Shown here in pieces: positions 43,054-51,741 of a stretch of 64,000 nt of DNA. The position numbers and the translations under genes are program-made. Numbering within the stretch: position 1 is the first letter of the stretch; each line of letters starts with the position of its first letter. Source of the stretch: JABFSM01 sp052389555 (GTDB lineage: Bacteria > Gemmatimonadota > Gemmatimonadetes > Gemmatimonadales > GWC2-71-9); assembly GCA_052389555.1 (NCBI GenBank), contig JBQTHV010000172.1, positions 1 to 64,000 of the forward strand, written 5' to 3'. Under the pieces are notes generated by a model, which saw only the letters and a program-made list of their open reading frames with translations, was not told where the DNA came from and did no database searches.

Positions 43054-43982
43054 CTCGTCGCTGCCAACGCGCCAGCCGCGAACCCGACGAGCGTCACCCA
43101 CAGGAGGTCGGCCACCAGCAGGTGGAGCAGCTGGAGTGCGACCGGCGCGAGCAGCAGGAGGTCGATCAGTCCGACGCCGAGCTGGGTCGCGACCAGGGCA
43201 GGCACCAGGCGGGCGGCGGGCTGTTCGAGCGCTTCGGGCCGCTCCCGGCCCACCAGCCACACCATCACGCTCAGGTAGATCCCGGTCACAATTGCGAGCA
43301 GCGGATGCATAACCCGGAGCCGCACCAGGAGGTGCGCGGTGGGTGCGGTGTCGTCGCGCAGGCCCTGGGCCAGCGAGCTCGCGGGAAACAGGGTGTCGCC
43401 GAGGGCGGTGACCGCCCCCGTCATCGCGACAATGAGTACTGCCAGGAGACCTGCGCCGATCACCCAGGGAACGCTCCCACGGCGGGCCGCTGGCCCCGAT
43501 TCGCCCCGTGCGCCCGGTTCGCCCGGTTGACGCCCGGCCCAGAACGCGGTAAGCGCGAGTGCCCCCAGGAGCAGGAAGGTGTTGAGCAGGTGCGCCGCGA
43601 GGTACCCGGCCCGGGCCAGAGAATCATTCTCACCCACCAGCTCGAACAGCACGAGCCCGGCCCCGATGAGCGCTTCGACGACCACGAAGCCGGCCGCCCA
43701 ACCCGCGGCGCGCCTAACCCGGTGGCCGCCCGGAAAGAGCCGCCGGGCCCACCACCACAGGCCGAAGACCAGCAGCAGCGCGATTCCGCTCGTCGCGCGA
43801 TGGACGAACTCGATGAGCGTTTCCGTCGCCGGCGCGCGGGGAACCACCTCGGCGTTGCACAGGGGCCAGTGCCGCCCGCACCCCGCGCCGCTCCCGGTAG
43901 CGCGTACGAACGCACCCCAGAGCATCACCGCCAGATTGAAAACGAGGATTCCCCAGGCGTACCGCCGGAACCGCATGCCCAA
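43047..43982 (-). CDS. ctaA: Heme A synthase (COX15/CtaA)
   Basis: 311 residues with eight predicted membrane helices. The extracellular Cys pair GCGRHWPLC and the heme-ligand histidines in FVHRATSG, AHLLNTFLL, VMHPLLAIV and LLHLLVADL match the family. It oxidises heme O to heme A for aa3-type cytochrome oxidase, implying aerobic respiration. It stands alone here; no cox genes are in the window. Its TGA lies in the repeat hairpin. Confidence 0.93.
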   Translation of the reverse strand: MGMRFRRYAWGILVFNLAVMLWGAFVRATGSGAGCGRHWPLCNAEVVPRAPATETLIEFVHRATSGIALLLVFGLWWWARRLFPGGHRVRRAAGWAAGFVVVEALIGAGLVLFELVGENDSLARAGYLAAHLLNTFLLLGALALTAFWAGRQPGEPGARGESGPAARRGSVPWVIGAGLLAVLIVAMTGAVTALGDTLFPASSLAQGLRDDTAPTAHLLVRLRVMHPLLAIVTGIYLSVMVWLVGRERPEALEQPAARLVPALVATQLGVGLIDLLLLAPVALQLLHLLVADLLWVTLVGFAAGALAATRR

Positions 43983-44007
43983 CTATAGCGGCGATTCCGG
44001 CGGGGTC

Positions 44008-44988
44008 CTAGTCGCGAATGCGGGCCCGCAGCTTCTCGAGCGAATCGGCGGGGAACGCGGGCGGCGCGACGAGCAGGTGGACGATCCGTCCGTCGCGCAG
44101 CTGCTGGGCCAGCACGAGGTCTCCATAGGAGGTCGGGTAGACCACCCGCACCGTGTCGCCGCGGACTTCCAGGCGAGCGGGAATCAAGCCGGGGATCAGC
44201 TTGAGGGTGCCGTCGAGCCGGCGGAGCGCGTCGGGGAAATTCACCGGTTGTGCGGCGCCACCGAGTTCGAGCTTTACCGCGGAGAAGGCGGGTGTCGCCG
44301 GCGGCTGGGCAACTCCCGTGACGACGTTCTCTTCCGCTCGCCGGGCTTGGTCGAGCCGGCCCATGACGCGTGGCTCGGCGGCTGGCTTGGTGGGCTCTGC
44401 GGGGGACTCGAGGTTCGGCGCTCGGCCCTCGGCAGCACGGTCAGCAGCTTGCTGGGCGGGCGGCACGTCGGCGCGGCGGCCGGACGGCTCGGCGGCTTGC
44501 CGGCTCGGCGTCGGTGGCTCGGGGCTCGGCGCTCGGCTCTCGGCCCTCGGCAGTGGGGCACTCGCAGATTCTATGGCGGCTCGATCAGCGGCCGCTTCGA
44601 GCCGTTCCGCCGGCGGAGCGGCAGTGTCCGCCAAGGACACCCGCTGCCCGCTCGGGAGCCCTCGGATCGCGTATCCTAACCCGGCTGCGGCAACCACTGT
44701 AGCGGCCCAGGCGAGTGGACCCACCAGGCGGCGAATCGCCGAGCGCCGAGCGCCGAGTGCCGAGTCCCGACTGCCGAGTGCCGGGCGCGGAGCGCCGCGC
44801 TCCGCGCGCACTGGCGGCTCGATCACCTGGACCAAGCGGTCCGCTTCCGTCATCCACGCGCGCTCGGTGTCGAGCCGCGCGCGGCACTCCGCGCAACCCT
44901 CCAGGTGAGCCTGAATGGGAGCGAGCTCGGCGGAGGGAATCTCCCCATCGAGTAAGGCGTGCAGGGTTCCTTCATCAAGATGCGACAT
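44008..44988 (-). CDS. Zinc-finger anti-sigma factor with repeat-expanded linker
   Basis: 326 residues from the ATG at 44988, 14 nt inside the sigma gene. N-terminal ZAS/zf-HC2 motif (HLEGCAECRARL, with an upstream His in SHLDEGTLHALLDGE), one membrane helix (VGPLAWAATVVAAAGLGYAI), then a long linker and a C-terminal periplasmic domain. Two stretches, at about 44,735-44,815 (ALGSRDSALGARRSAI) and 44,408-44,560 (PRAESRAPSPEPPTP), are translated CTCGGC-type repeats. It should hold the ECF sigma factor at the membrane until a signal arrives. Confidence 0.85.
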   Translation of the reverse strand: MSHLDEGTLHALLDGEIPSAELAPIQAHLEGCAECRARLDTERAWMTEADRLVQVIEPPVRAERGAPRPALGSRDSALGARRSAIRRLVGPLAWAATVVAAAGLGYAIRGLPSGQRVSLADTAAPPAERLEAAADRAAIESASAPLPRAESRAPSPEPPTPSRQAAEPSGRRADVPPAQQAADRAAEGRAPNLESPAEPTKPAAEPRVMGRLDQARRAEENVVTGVAQPPATPAFSAVKLELGGAAQPVNFPDALRRLDGTLKLIPGLIPARLEVRGDTVRVVYPTSYGDLVLAQQLRDGRIVHLLVAPPAFPADSLEKLRARIRD

Positions 44989-45487
44989 GCTGCTTCTCCT
45001 CGTCGCCAGCCGGGTCGGCCCGGAACGCCTCGACCAGCCGGCGCCGGGCGCGGGCAAGCGTGGTACCGACCGCGCCCCGGGCGAGTCCCAACGTGGCGGC
45101 GATTTCGTCGTAGTTGAACCCTTCCGCCTTGAGCAGAAGGGCTTCCCGGTCCCGCGGCGAGAGCCGGTCCAGCGCGGCCCTAACCCGCGCGATCCGCTCG
45201 CTCCGGTCGAGCTCCTCGTCGGGCCAGGGCACCCGCTCGGTCAGCTCGGCCCGGTAGAGCACCAGGCGCCGATCGTGGCGCGCGGCGGTGCGGGCCTGCT
45301 CGCGGACCAGGTTGAGGGCTACCGCGAAGAGCCAGGGCCGCGGGTTATGCGGTGGCGCGGCCACCGCGCGGGCGAAGACTTCCTGGGCGATCTCCTCGGC
45401 CCGGTCGGCATCGCCGGTGCGGCGATACAGCATCCGCACCAGCGAGTCGTGATACTGCGCGAAGAGATCGCCCAGCGGGACGGTCAT
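44975..45487 (-). CDS. ECF-type RNA polymerase sigma factor
   Basis: 170 residues. Sigma region 2 (FAQYHDSLVRMLYRRTGDAD, AEEIAQEVFARA) and region 4 (ALDRLSPRDREALLLKAEGF, NYDEIAATLGLARGAVGTTL) are complete. It overlaps the VIT-VWA gene upstream by ATGA and the anti-sigma gene downstream by 14 nt. It probably directs transcription of its own operon in response to an envelope signal. Confidence 0.93.
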   Translation of the reverse strand: MTVPLGDLFAQYHDSLVRMLYRRTGDADRAEEIAQEVFARAVAAPPHNPRPWLFAVALNLVREQARTAARHDRRLVLYRAELTERVPWPDEELDRSERIARVRAALDRLSPRDREALLLKAEGFNYDEIAATLGLARGAVGTTLARARRRLVEAFRADPAGDEEKQHVAS

Positions 45488-47658
45488 CGGCCGTCAAACT
45501 CCGGGAGGAACCGTTCCAGCGCTCCGGCGCTCCACTGGGTCATCCCGCCTTCGGTGACCTTGAGGCTGGTTGCGCGGCCGGCGAGCACGATCGGATGGCC
45601 GACCGCCAACGCCGCGCGGAGCGCGGGGCGCGCCTTGATCACCGCGAAATAGGCCGGGCTGAACGGCGCAATGGTCACCGTCTTCATCGTGTCGCGCCAG
45701 GCCACGTCAGTCCAGGTGCCGTTCCGCAGGACCAGCACCCGGCCGCCGGCTCGCCGAACCGGACCGGCCGGCGCGCCCGAGCCGGTCCCGACGACTTCTT
45801 CCATCCGGCCGGTGGCAGCAGCATCGGCCGCCTGGAGCGAAACGCTGTTGGAAAGTGCGGCGCTCGCCTTGGCGGCGGCGAAAGCCCGTTCGCCGGTCAT
45901 TCGGCGAGCTTCGGCCGCTCCGGCGGGCACGGGAGGCGCGGCGGCCACCACCCCGGGTTCTTGTACCAGGTAGGAAGTGTACTCGGTCAGAATCCCGTAG
46001 CGAAGGCCGAGTTCCCTAACCCGCTCGATCAGGGCCGGCGAGGCCCCTTCGAGGCGGATCTGCCGCGTCAGCTCGCCAATCCGGCGGGCCGCCCAGAGCG
46101 GCGGCAGGTACTCGTTGGCCGGCTCGCGCCGTGGGAAGGTTGCGGCGATGGTGAAGCGCTCGCGGCGGCCATTGCGGGTTCCTTCGATCACGACGGGGCC
46201 GCTGCCATCGCCGCGATAGCGAGCGAGGATCACCAGCTCCTCCCCATGGAAGAGATCGGGCAGGGTGGCGGGAGCCTGGTCCAGGAACCGGACCGGGGCC
46301 GCGACGATCCTGAGATCCACCAGCGCGGGGCGCGACAGCTTGGTTAACACGCTTCCCACGGCATCGCCGACATCGGCACCCGGCGGCACATAGGTCGCGC
46401 TGCCGCGGCCATCGACCGCGAGCCGATCCAGAAGATAGGTATTCACATCAGGCCCGACGCCCACCGTAAAGATGCGGGCCGAGCCGATCCGTCCGGCGGC
46501 GCCGGCCGCAATCCGATCGGGAGCCTGCTCGCCCACGGTGGGTAATCCGTCGGTCAGGAGCAGGATCAGGGTAAGGCGCTCCGGGTCGGGGCGTTCTGAC
46601 AGGGCCGCCTGCACCGCGCCCTCGAGATTGGTCCCGCCGTTAGCGGTGAGCTCGGTAACGAACCGCCTGGCCTGATCGAGCGACTCGGGCGTGGCCGGGC
46701 ACCATCCCGCTTCGAACTCACGCACGCCGTTGCTGAAGGTGATCAGGCGAAACCGGTCGCGCGACCTGAGGGAGGCGAGGGCCTGCCGCAGCGCGGCCTG
46801 GGCCTGTTCGAGCTTTTCCCCGCTCATCGAGCCGGAGACGTCCACCACCAGGGTGAGATCGCGGCCGATCGCGTTGGTCTCCGCCGCCGGCGAGGGGGCC
46901 AGCAGGAGCAGCGCAAAGCCGTCTTCGCCGGCCGGAGCATGGGTCAGGACAGTCCCGCCCAATACCCCGCGCCGGAACGGGAGCACGAGGTCGAAGTCCC
47001 CGCGGACCGGTCGAGCGACCGTAACCCGCAGCGTACCGTCCCGGCGCTCTTCGGAGATCTGATGGGTGGGCGAATACGGGTTGGCGAACTGGATCGCGTC
47101 CCGGATATCAACGGCCAAGGAGACCGAACCTTCACCACGATCGCCCGCGGCGTAGCGGAGCCGGAGCGCGTCGCCCTCGCGCCCGAGCAGCTGGGTGAAG
47201 CGCAGAATCATGGTGCGGGTTTCCCCGGGCTGTATGGGGAACACCTGGGCCCGGATCAGGCCGTGGCCGACCAGGGTGAGCAAGGCCGGGTCGCGCAACT
47301 TCCGGACGATGTTCTCGTAAATACTGCGGGCCTGCTCGGCGTTCATCAGTTCGCCCTTGAGCGCCCGTTCGCCCTGGAAGAGGGAGAAGTCACTGAACAC
47401 CGCTTCACCGGGCAGGGGATAGAGGTAGGTCCCCTCGGCGATGACCGGACCATTGTTCCGGAAGCGCTCCAGCACCTCGAACCGCGCGACTCGACCTTCC
47501 ACCACCGCGCGAACCGAGGACTCGATTCGCACGATCTGGGAGGGCATGCGGACGTTGACCTGAGGGCGCTCGAGATCGATCCACCCCTGTGCGTGGGCCG
47601 GGCTGACGAGCCCGACGAGGACTGCAAGGGGAAGCACGGTGAACGAAGCGCGCGACAT
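45484..47658 (-). CDS. VIT and von Willebrand A domain protein, exported
   Basis: About 724 residues. Start at 47658 preferred because GGGAG then has normal spacing; the ATG at 47664 abuts it. Signal peptide VLPLAVLVGLVSPAHAQ. VIT domain (FEVLERFRNNGPVIAEGTYL, YPLPGEAVFSDFSL) then a VWA domain with MIDAS DVSGSMSGEK and a later DGLPTVGEQ, then a C-terminal region. Resembles inter-alpha-trypsin-inhibitor-like bacterial proteins. First gene of an operon with an ECF sigma and its anti-sigma, so it may be the periplasmic sensor or the main target. Confidence 0.9.
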   Translation of the reverse strand: MSRASFTVLPLAVLVGLVSPAHAQGWIDLERPQVNVRMPSQIVRIESSVRAVVEGRVARFEVLERFRNNGPVIAEGTYLYPLPGEAVFSDFSLFQGERALKGELMNAEQARSIYENIVRKLRDPALLTLVGHGLIRAQVFPIQPGETRTMILRFTQLLGREGDALRLRYAAGDRGEGSVSLAVDIRDAIQFANPYSPTHQISEERRDGTLRVTVARPVRGDFDLVLPFRRGVLGGTVLTHAPAGEDGFALLLLAPSPAAETNAIGRDLTLVVDVSGSMSGEKLEQAQAALRQALASLRSRDRFRLITFSNGVREFEAGWCPATPESLDQARRFVTELTANGGTNLEGAVQAALSERPDPERLTLILLLTDGLPTVGEQAPDRIAAGAAGRIGSARIFTVGVGPDVNTYLLDRLAVDGRGSATYVPPGADVGDAVGSVLTKLSRPALVDLRIVAAPVRFLDQAPATLPDLFHGEELVILARYRGDGSGPVVIEGTRNGRRERFTIAATFPRREPANEYLPPLWAARRIGELTRQIRLEGASPALIERVRELGLRYGILTEYTSYLVQEPGVVAAAPPVPAGAAEARRMTGERAFAAAKASAALSNSVSLQAADAAATGRMEEVVGTGSGAPAGPVRRAGGRVLVLRNGTWTDVAWRDTMKTVTIAPFSPAYFAVIKARPALRAALAVGHPIVLAGRATSLKVTEGGMTQWSAGALERFLPEFDGR

Positions 47659-47715
47659 GGCCATCTCCCGGTTGAGGGTCGGACGGGAGATGCGGCTACT
47701 CGCCGAACTTACACA

Positions 47716-47830
47716 TTAGGAGTTAGGAGTTAGCGAGTAGCGAGTAGGGACAGCGGTGGCACGGCGATCTCGGTGCCCCTATTCGCTACTCGCTATTCGC
47801 TAACTCCTAGTCGCTACTCGCTAACTCCTG
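47716..47830. terminator. Hairpin of GAGTTAGCGAGTAGC units
   Basis: The left arm (TTAGGAGTTAGCGAGTAGCG) pairs with a longer right arm (CTACTCGCTATTCGCTAACT, repeated). It lies between the VIT-VWA promoter side and the tRNA promoter. The right arm carries an extra partial copy. Confidence 0.65.
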
Positions 47831-47843
47831 ATTCCTGAAACAG

Positions 47844-47873
47844 TTGACCGGGATGCTTGAGGTCGGCTAAAAT
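47844..47873 (+). promoter_or_regulatory. Sigma-70 promoter of the tRNA cluster
   Basis: TTGACC at 47844, TAAAAT at 47868, spacing 18. The -10 lies 37 nt before tRNA-His. Good match for a stable-RNA promoter. Confidence 0.7.
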
Positions 47874-47910
47874 TCCCGGCTCGCAGCGGGCGCGGCGGGG
47901 AGACCCCGTG

Positions 47911-47984
47911 GTGGTTGTAGCTCAACTGGTTAGAGCGCCGGACTGTGGCTCCGGAGGTTGCGGGTTCAAGTCCCGTCAGCCACC
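47911..47984 (+). tRNA. tRNA-His (GTG)
   Basis: Complete cloverleaf: acceptor GTGGTTG/CAGCCAC, D arm with GCTCAACTGG, anticodon loop CTGTGGC (anticodon 47945-47947), T arm GGGTTCAAGTCCC. A G at 47910 can serve as the His-specific G-1. First of five tRNAs. Confidence 0.97.
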
Positions 47985-48027
47985 CTGGACGGGTTCTCGC
48001 TCCCAACGCGATCGGGGGGGGAGCAGT

Positions 48028-48100
48028 AGGTCCGTAGCTCAATTGGTAGAGCACCGGTCTCCAAAACCGGGGGTTGGGGGTTCGATTCCCTCCGGGCCTG
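48028..48100 (+). tRNA. tRNA-Trp (CCA)
   Basis: Acceptor AGGTCCG/CGGGCCT, anticodon loop CTCCAAA (CCA at 48061-48063), T loop GGGTTCGATTCCC. Confidence 0.97.
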
Positions 48101-48107
48101 CTTACGA

Positions 48108-48224
48108 CAGGAGGTAGTAAGTAGGAGGTAGTAAGAAGGGACAACGGTGGACACGGCGTGATTCTCGAGGCTGACTAGGGCCTCCGACGTCCCTACTCAC
48201 TACCTCCTACTTACTACCTCCTAG
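48108..48224. repeat. Hairpin of GGTAGTAAGTAGGA units inside the tRNA cluster
   Basis: The left arm (GGAGGTAGTAAGTAGGAGG) and right arm (CCTCCTACTTACTACCTCC) pair almost perfectly between tRNA-Trp and tRNA-Glu. It splits the cluster into a His-Trp unit and a Glu-Glu-Lys unit, so it may end transcription of the first. Confidence 0.7.
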
Positions 48225-48230
48225 CGAGAT

Positions 48231-48303
48231 GGCGCTATCGTCTAGAGGCCCAGGACACAGCCCTCTCAAGGCTGGAACACGGGTTCGAATCCCGTTAGCG
48301 CTA
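48231..48303 (+). tRNA. tRNA-Glu (CTC)
   Basis: Acceptor GGCGCTA/TAGCGCT, anticodon stem AGCC/GGCT with loop CTCTCAA (CTC at 48265-48267), T loop GGGTTCGAATCCC. Confidence 0.96.
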
Positions 48304-48317
48304 TGAAGAGAAGAGGA

Positions 48318-48389
48318 GGCCCCATCGTCTAACGGTCAGGACACCACTCTTTCAAGGTGGTAATACGGGTTCGATTCCCGTTGGGGTCA
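48318..48389 (+). tRNA. tRNA-Glu (TTC)
   Basis: Acceptor GGCCCCA/TGGGGTC, anticodon loop CTTTCAA (TTC at 48351-48353), T loop GGGTTCGATTCCC. Confidence 0.96.
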
Positions 48390-48407
48390 TGATCCTGACC
48401 GACTCGG

Positions 48408-48480
48408 GCGCCGCTAGCTCAACTGGCAGAGCAAGTGACTCTTAATCACTAGGTTCGGGGTTCGATTCCCTGGCGGCGCA
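48408..48480 (+). tRNA. tRNA-Lys (CTT)
   Basis: Acceptor GCGCCGC/GCGGCGC, anticodon stem AGTGA/TCACT with loop CTCTTAA (CTT at 48441-48443), T loop GGGTTCGATTCCC. Confidence 0.96.
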
Positions 48481-48516
48481 CTTCGCCCTGATCGCCCTAC
48501 ACTCATCGAGGTTCCC

Positions 48517-49227
48517 ATGAACACCACGAAACTCATCCCAGCCCTTCTCGGGGCCGTGACCCTTGGCGCGGTAGCCCCCCCGGCTCCGGCGCAGAGCAAG
48601 CCGTTCGAAGGTGCCGTCACCCTGCGGATTCGGGAGCTGCCGGGCGAAGTCCAGGCCTACGTCAAGGGCGCCAGGGTGCGTATGGAAATGCAGGGACCGA
48701 TGGGAGCCATGGCTATGATCATGGATCCGGACACCAATGAGACCTATATGGTCGTGCCCGCCCAGCAAATGGTGATGGTCATGAAGCGGGAGGCCATGGC
48801 GCGGATGGCCGATTCGCTGGCCAAAGCGGCAGGCGTGGGTGAGGGGACCCTCACCGCGACCGGCAAGCAGGAGACCGTGGCCGACCACGAGTGCGAGGTC
48901 TATCGCTATCGCGATCCGAAGAGCGTGCTCGATCTCTGCGTGGCCCGCGGGTTAGGACACCTCGCCACCGCCTCGCTCTTCGCAAGCCCGTCGGGTGGGA
49001 TGGGCATGGGGCGGGGTGCTCCGCAATCCGGCGCGGGACGGGGCGCGCAGTGGCACGCGCTGATCGCGGATCGCGGGTTCCCGCTCCGAATGGCGGATTC
49101 CGCGGGGGTGGCCATCTGGGAGGTGACCAAGATCGAACCCAAGGAGGTGGACGCCAGCCTGTTCGTCGTGCCGGCCACCTACCAGCGGATGGAGATGCCG
49201 GCGTTTGGCCGCCGGCCGCCTCAATAG
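48517..49227 (+). CDS. DUF4412-family exported protein
   Basis: 236 residues with GAGG upstream. Signal peptide LIPALLGAVTLGAVAPPAPA. The DUF4412 core is visible: FEGAVTLRIRE, VQAYVKGARVRMEMQG, ETYMVVPAQQMVMVMKRE, VADHECEVYRYRD, then a Gly/Met-rich loop and TKIEPKEVDASLFVVPATYQ. Probably a periplasmic beta-sheet protein of unknown role. 8 nt before the galE start. Confidence 0.82.
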   Translation: MNTTKLIPALLGAVTLGAVAPPAPAQSKPFEGAVTLRIRELPGEVQAYVKGARVRMEMQGPMGAMAMIMDPDTNETYMVVPAQQMVMVMKREAMARMADSLAKAAGVGEGTLTATGKQETVADHECEVYRYRDPKSVLDLCVARGLGHLATASLFASPSGGMGMGRGAPQSGAGRGAQWHALIADRGFPLRMADSAGVAIWEVTKIEPKEVDASLFVVPATYQRMEMPAFGRRPPQ

Positions 49228-49235
49228 CCCGACAT

Positions 49236-50261
49236 TTGATCCTCGTTACCGGGGGCGCCGGCTACATCGGGAGCCACGCGTGTCTCGAGCTGCTCCGGGC
49301 GGGATACGATGTGGCGGTGCTCGATAATCTCGCGAACAGTCACGAGGAATCGCTGCGGCGGGTCCGGGAGCTGGCCGGGCGGGATCTGGTTTTCCATTGC
49401 GCCGACATGCGGGATGCCGAGGCGCTCGATCGGATCCTGGGTGCCGGCGGGGTTCAGGCCGTGCTCCACTTTGCGGGTCTTAAGGCCGTCGGCGAGTCCG
49501 TCGAGCAGCCGCTTCGCTATTGGGACAACAACGTCGCCGGCACGATCACGCTGCTCGAGGCGATGATCCGCCACGGAGTCAAAGTCATGGTGTTCAGCTC
49601 CTCGTGCACGGTGTACGGGGATCCCGCCTCGGTGCCGATTCGGGAAGACGCGCCGGTGAGCGCGGTCAATCCCTACGGGATGACGAAGCTCACCATCGAG
49701 CGGATCCTGGCCGACGTATACCGGGCCGATCCGGCCTGGGCAATCTCCCTCCTGCGCTACTTCAATCCGGTTGGTGCCGACCCGAGCGGCCGCATCGGGG
49801 AAGATCCCAGTGGGGTCCCGATGAACCTGCTTCCCTACATCACGCAGGTGGCCGTCGGCAAGCTACCACGCCTCACCCTTCACGGAAACGACTACCCGAC
49901 CCGGGACGGGACCGGGGTACGCGACTACATCCATGTCACCGACCTGGTGATCGGCCACCTCTGCGCCCTGGAAGAGCTCGTTCGCGGGCCGCGGCTCGTG
50001 ACCTATAACCTGGGGACCGGACGGGGCTACTCGGTGTTGGAAGTGGTGCAGGCCTTCGAGCGAGTGACCGGGAGGAAGGTGCCGCGACAGTTCGGTCCGC
50101 GCCGCCCCGGAGATGTCGCCGAGGCCTGGGCCGATCCCGCGCTCGCCCGCGAATCGCTCGGCTGGACCGCCCCCCGCGGCATCGAGGAGATGTGCGCGGA
50201 TGCGTGGCGGTGGCAGGAGCTGAATCCGGAGGGATATCGGCGCACAGGAGGTAGTAAGTAG
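49236..50261 (+). CDS. galE: UDP-glucose 4-epimerase
   Basis: 341 residues from a TTG at 49236, the only start just before the NAD-binding GxxGxxG (ILVTGGAGYIGSHACLELL). Catalytic SSSCTVYGDP and NPYGMTKLTIE (YxxxK). Substrate loop FNPVGADPSGRIGEDP; NAD-binding DYIHVTDL. It interconverts UDP-glucose and UDP-galactose for glycan synthesis. There is no clear ribosome site, so translation may depend on the upstream DUF4412 gene. The last residues (RTGGSK) and stop are read from repeat DNA. Confidence 0.94.
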   Translation: MILVTGGAGYIGSHACLELLRAGYDVAVLDNLANSHEESLRRVRELAGRDLVFHCADMRDAEALDRILGAGGVQAVLHFAGLKAVGESVEQPLRYWDNNVAGTITLLEAMIRHGVKVMVFSSSCTVYGDPASVPIREDAPVSAVNPYGMTKLTIERILADVYRADPAWAISLLRYFNPVGADPSGRIGEDPSGVPMNLLPYITQVAVGKLPRLTLHGNDYPTRDGTGVRDYIHVTDLVIGHLCALEELVRGPRLVTYNLGTGRGYSVLEVVQAFERVTGRKVPRQFGPRRPGDVAEAWADPALARESLGWTAPRGIEEMCADAWRWQELNPEGYRRTGGSK

Positions 50262-50354
50262 GAGGCAGTAAGTAGGGAACAGCACCTCCCGGAGCAGGAA
50301 CCGTACACCGGCAAGATTTGTCCCTTCTTACTATCTCCTACTTACTACCTCCTA
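50245..50354. terminator. Hairpin of GGTAGTAAGTAGGA units
   Basis: The left arm (GGAGGTAGTAAGTAGGAGGC) pairs with the right arm (CTATCTCCTACTTACTACCT). The stops of both convergent genes, galE and the aminotransferase, lie within the arms. Each arm gives its gene the same C-terminal tail GGSK. Confidence 0.75.
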
Positions 50355-51681
50355 GTAGTTTCCTAACCCGCGGCCACAACGCTTCGATATCAGCAACTGA
50401 CACCGCCCCCACCGAGAGCCGGAACCAGCCGGTATCCTCGGCGACTCCGAATGCCTGGAACGGCACCGCCGCGAGTCCCGCGCCGGTAAGCAAGAGCCGG
50501 CGGAGCGCCTCGTTGTCCTCTACCACCGTGCCATTCACGGTTCGTCCGACCAGCTCCACCCCGAGCGACCCATACATGGCGCCCTCGGGCCGAACGCAAT
50601 CGAGCGGCAGCCCCTCTCGCTTGAGTTGCAGCACCCCGTCCGAGACTGCGTCCAGCCGTACCCGAAGTCCGCGGGTGATGGCTTCTCTGAACTCGGCAAT
50701 CGCGGCTGGCTCTCGCAGGAAGGCCGCGGTCGCCTTCTGCTCGGGACGCGGCGCCCAGGCGCCCACGTGACCGAGGAAGTCTCTCATTCGCGCGATCACC
50801 GCGGGCGCACCGATCGCCCAGCCCACCCGGAGGCCGGTGGCCGCGAATCCCTTCGAGATCCCGTCGATCACGATCACCCAGGGCGCCGCCTCCGGAACCA
50901 GGGCGAGGGGATGGGCTGAGGGAACTCCCGGCTGCACCAGCGATCCGTAGATGAGATCGTAGAGTACAAAAAGCGGACGACGGCGGGCTCGTTGTCTCCG
51001 CTCGTTCTCGCGAACGACGGCCCGGAGGATATCGTCCAGCACATCGGGTGCGAGGGTGGTTCCGGTGGGATTGTTTGGCGAGCAGAGACAGAGCAAGCCG
51101 GCTTCCGCCAGATGGGGCTCGAGCTGGTCGAGGGTCGGCTGAAACCGTTGGGCCGCGGTCGTCCGCACCGGAATCCCCCGCGCCTTCACCATGTCTATGT
51201 AGTAATCGTTGTTCCAGCTCGGCACTGGGTACAGGACGGCATCACCGGCGTCCAGCAGGCAGCGGAAAGCCGCGTAGATCGCCGGTCGTCCTCCTGCGGT
51301 GATGAGGACCGACTCGATCGGGTACTCCACGTCGTGCTCGCGCCGCACCGACTCGGCGACGGCTTCCCGAAGGGTGAGCAGTCCGTCGGATGGCGGGTAG
51401 TTGGTCTCGCCTTCACCGATGGCGCGGATAATCCCCTCCCGCAACAGCGGGGGGATCGGAAACTGCCGCGGGTCGAAGTCACCGACCGTCAGATTGCAGA
51501 GCGGACGGCCGGTGGCCACGAGGGCGCGCACCTCGCTGGCAATGCGGAGGATCGCGGAGCCGCGGAGTCCCCGAGCCATTTCGGAGAGAACCGAGTCCAG
51601 GATGAGCGGGTCTCCGAAATCCAGTGTTGTGTCGGGAATTGGGGCGCTGGTTTGGCGGGCAGGGCGGGCGGAAGCGGCCAT
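50338..51681 (-). CDS. Class I/II PLP-dependent aminotransferase
   Basis: 447 residues in the longest frame; Met36 (MARGLRGSAILRIASEVR) may be the true start. Fold type I: substrate entry GDFDPRQFPIP, cofactor site SPNNPTGTTLAPDVLDD, PLP-lysine Lys277 in IDGISKGFAATGLRVGW, and a C-terminal Arg in WFRLSVGAV. Close to aspartate/aromatic aminotransferases; specificity unknown. Its C-terminus (LLGGSK) comes from the hairpin. Confidence 0.9.
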   Translation of the reverse strand: MAASARPARQTSAPIPDTTLDFGDPLILDSVLSEMARGLRGSAILRIASEVRALVATGRPLCNLTVGDFDPRQFPIPPLLREGIIRAIGEGETNYPPSDGLLTLREAVAESVRREHDVEYPIESVLITAGGRPAIYAAFRCLLDAGDAVLYPVPSWNNDYYIDMVKARGIPVRTTAAQRFQPTLDQLEPHLAEAGLLCLCSPNNPTGTTLAPDVLDDILRAVVRENERRQRARRRPLFVLYDLIYGSLVQPGVPSAHPLALVPEAAPWVIVIDGISKGFAATGLRVGWAIGAPAVIARMRDFLGHVGAWAPRPEQKATAAFLREPAAIAEFREAITRGLRVRLDAVSDGVLQLKREGLPLDCVRPEGAMYGSLGVELVGRTVNGTVVEDNEALRRLLLTGAGLAAVPFQAFGVAEDTGWFRLSVGAVSVADIEALWPRVRKLLGGSK

Positions 51682-51741
51682 GCCAGAAAAGTAGCGGAGC
51701 CTTGCCGTTCGGGTAGATTAGGAAGTTATCATGGAGGGGTC

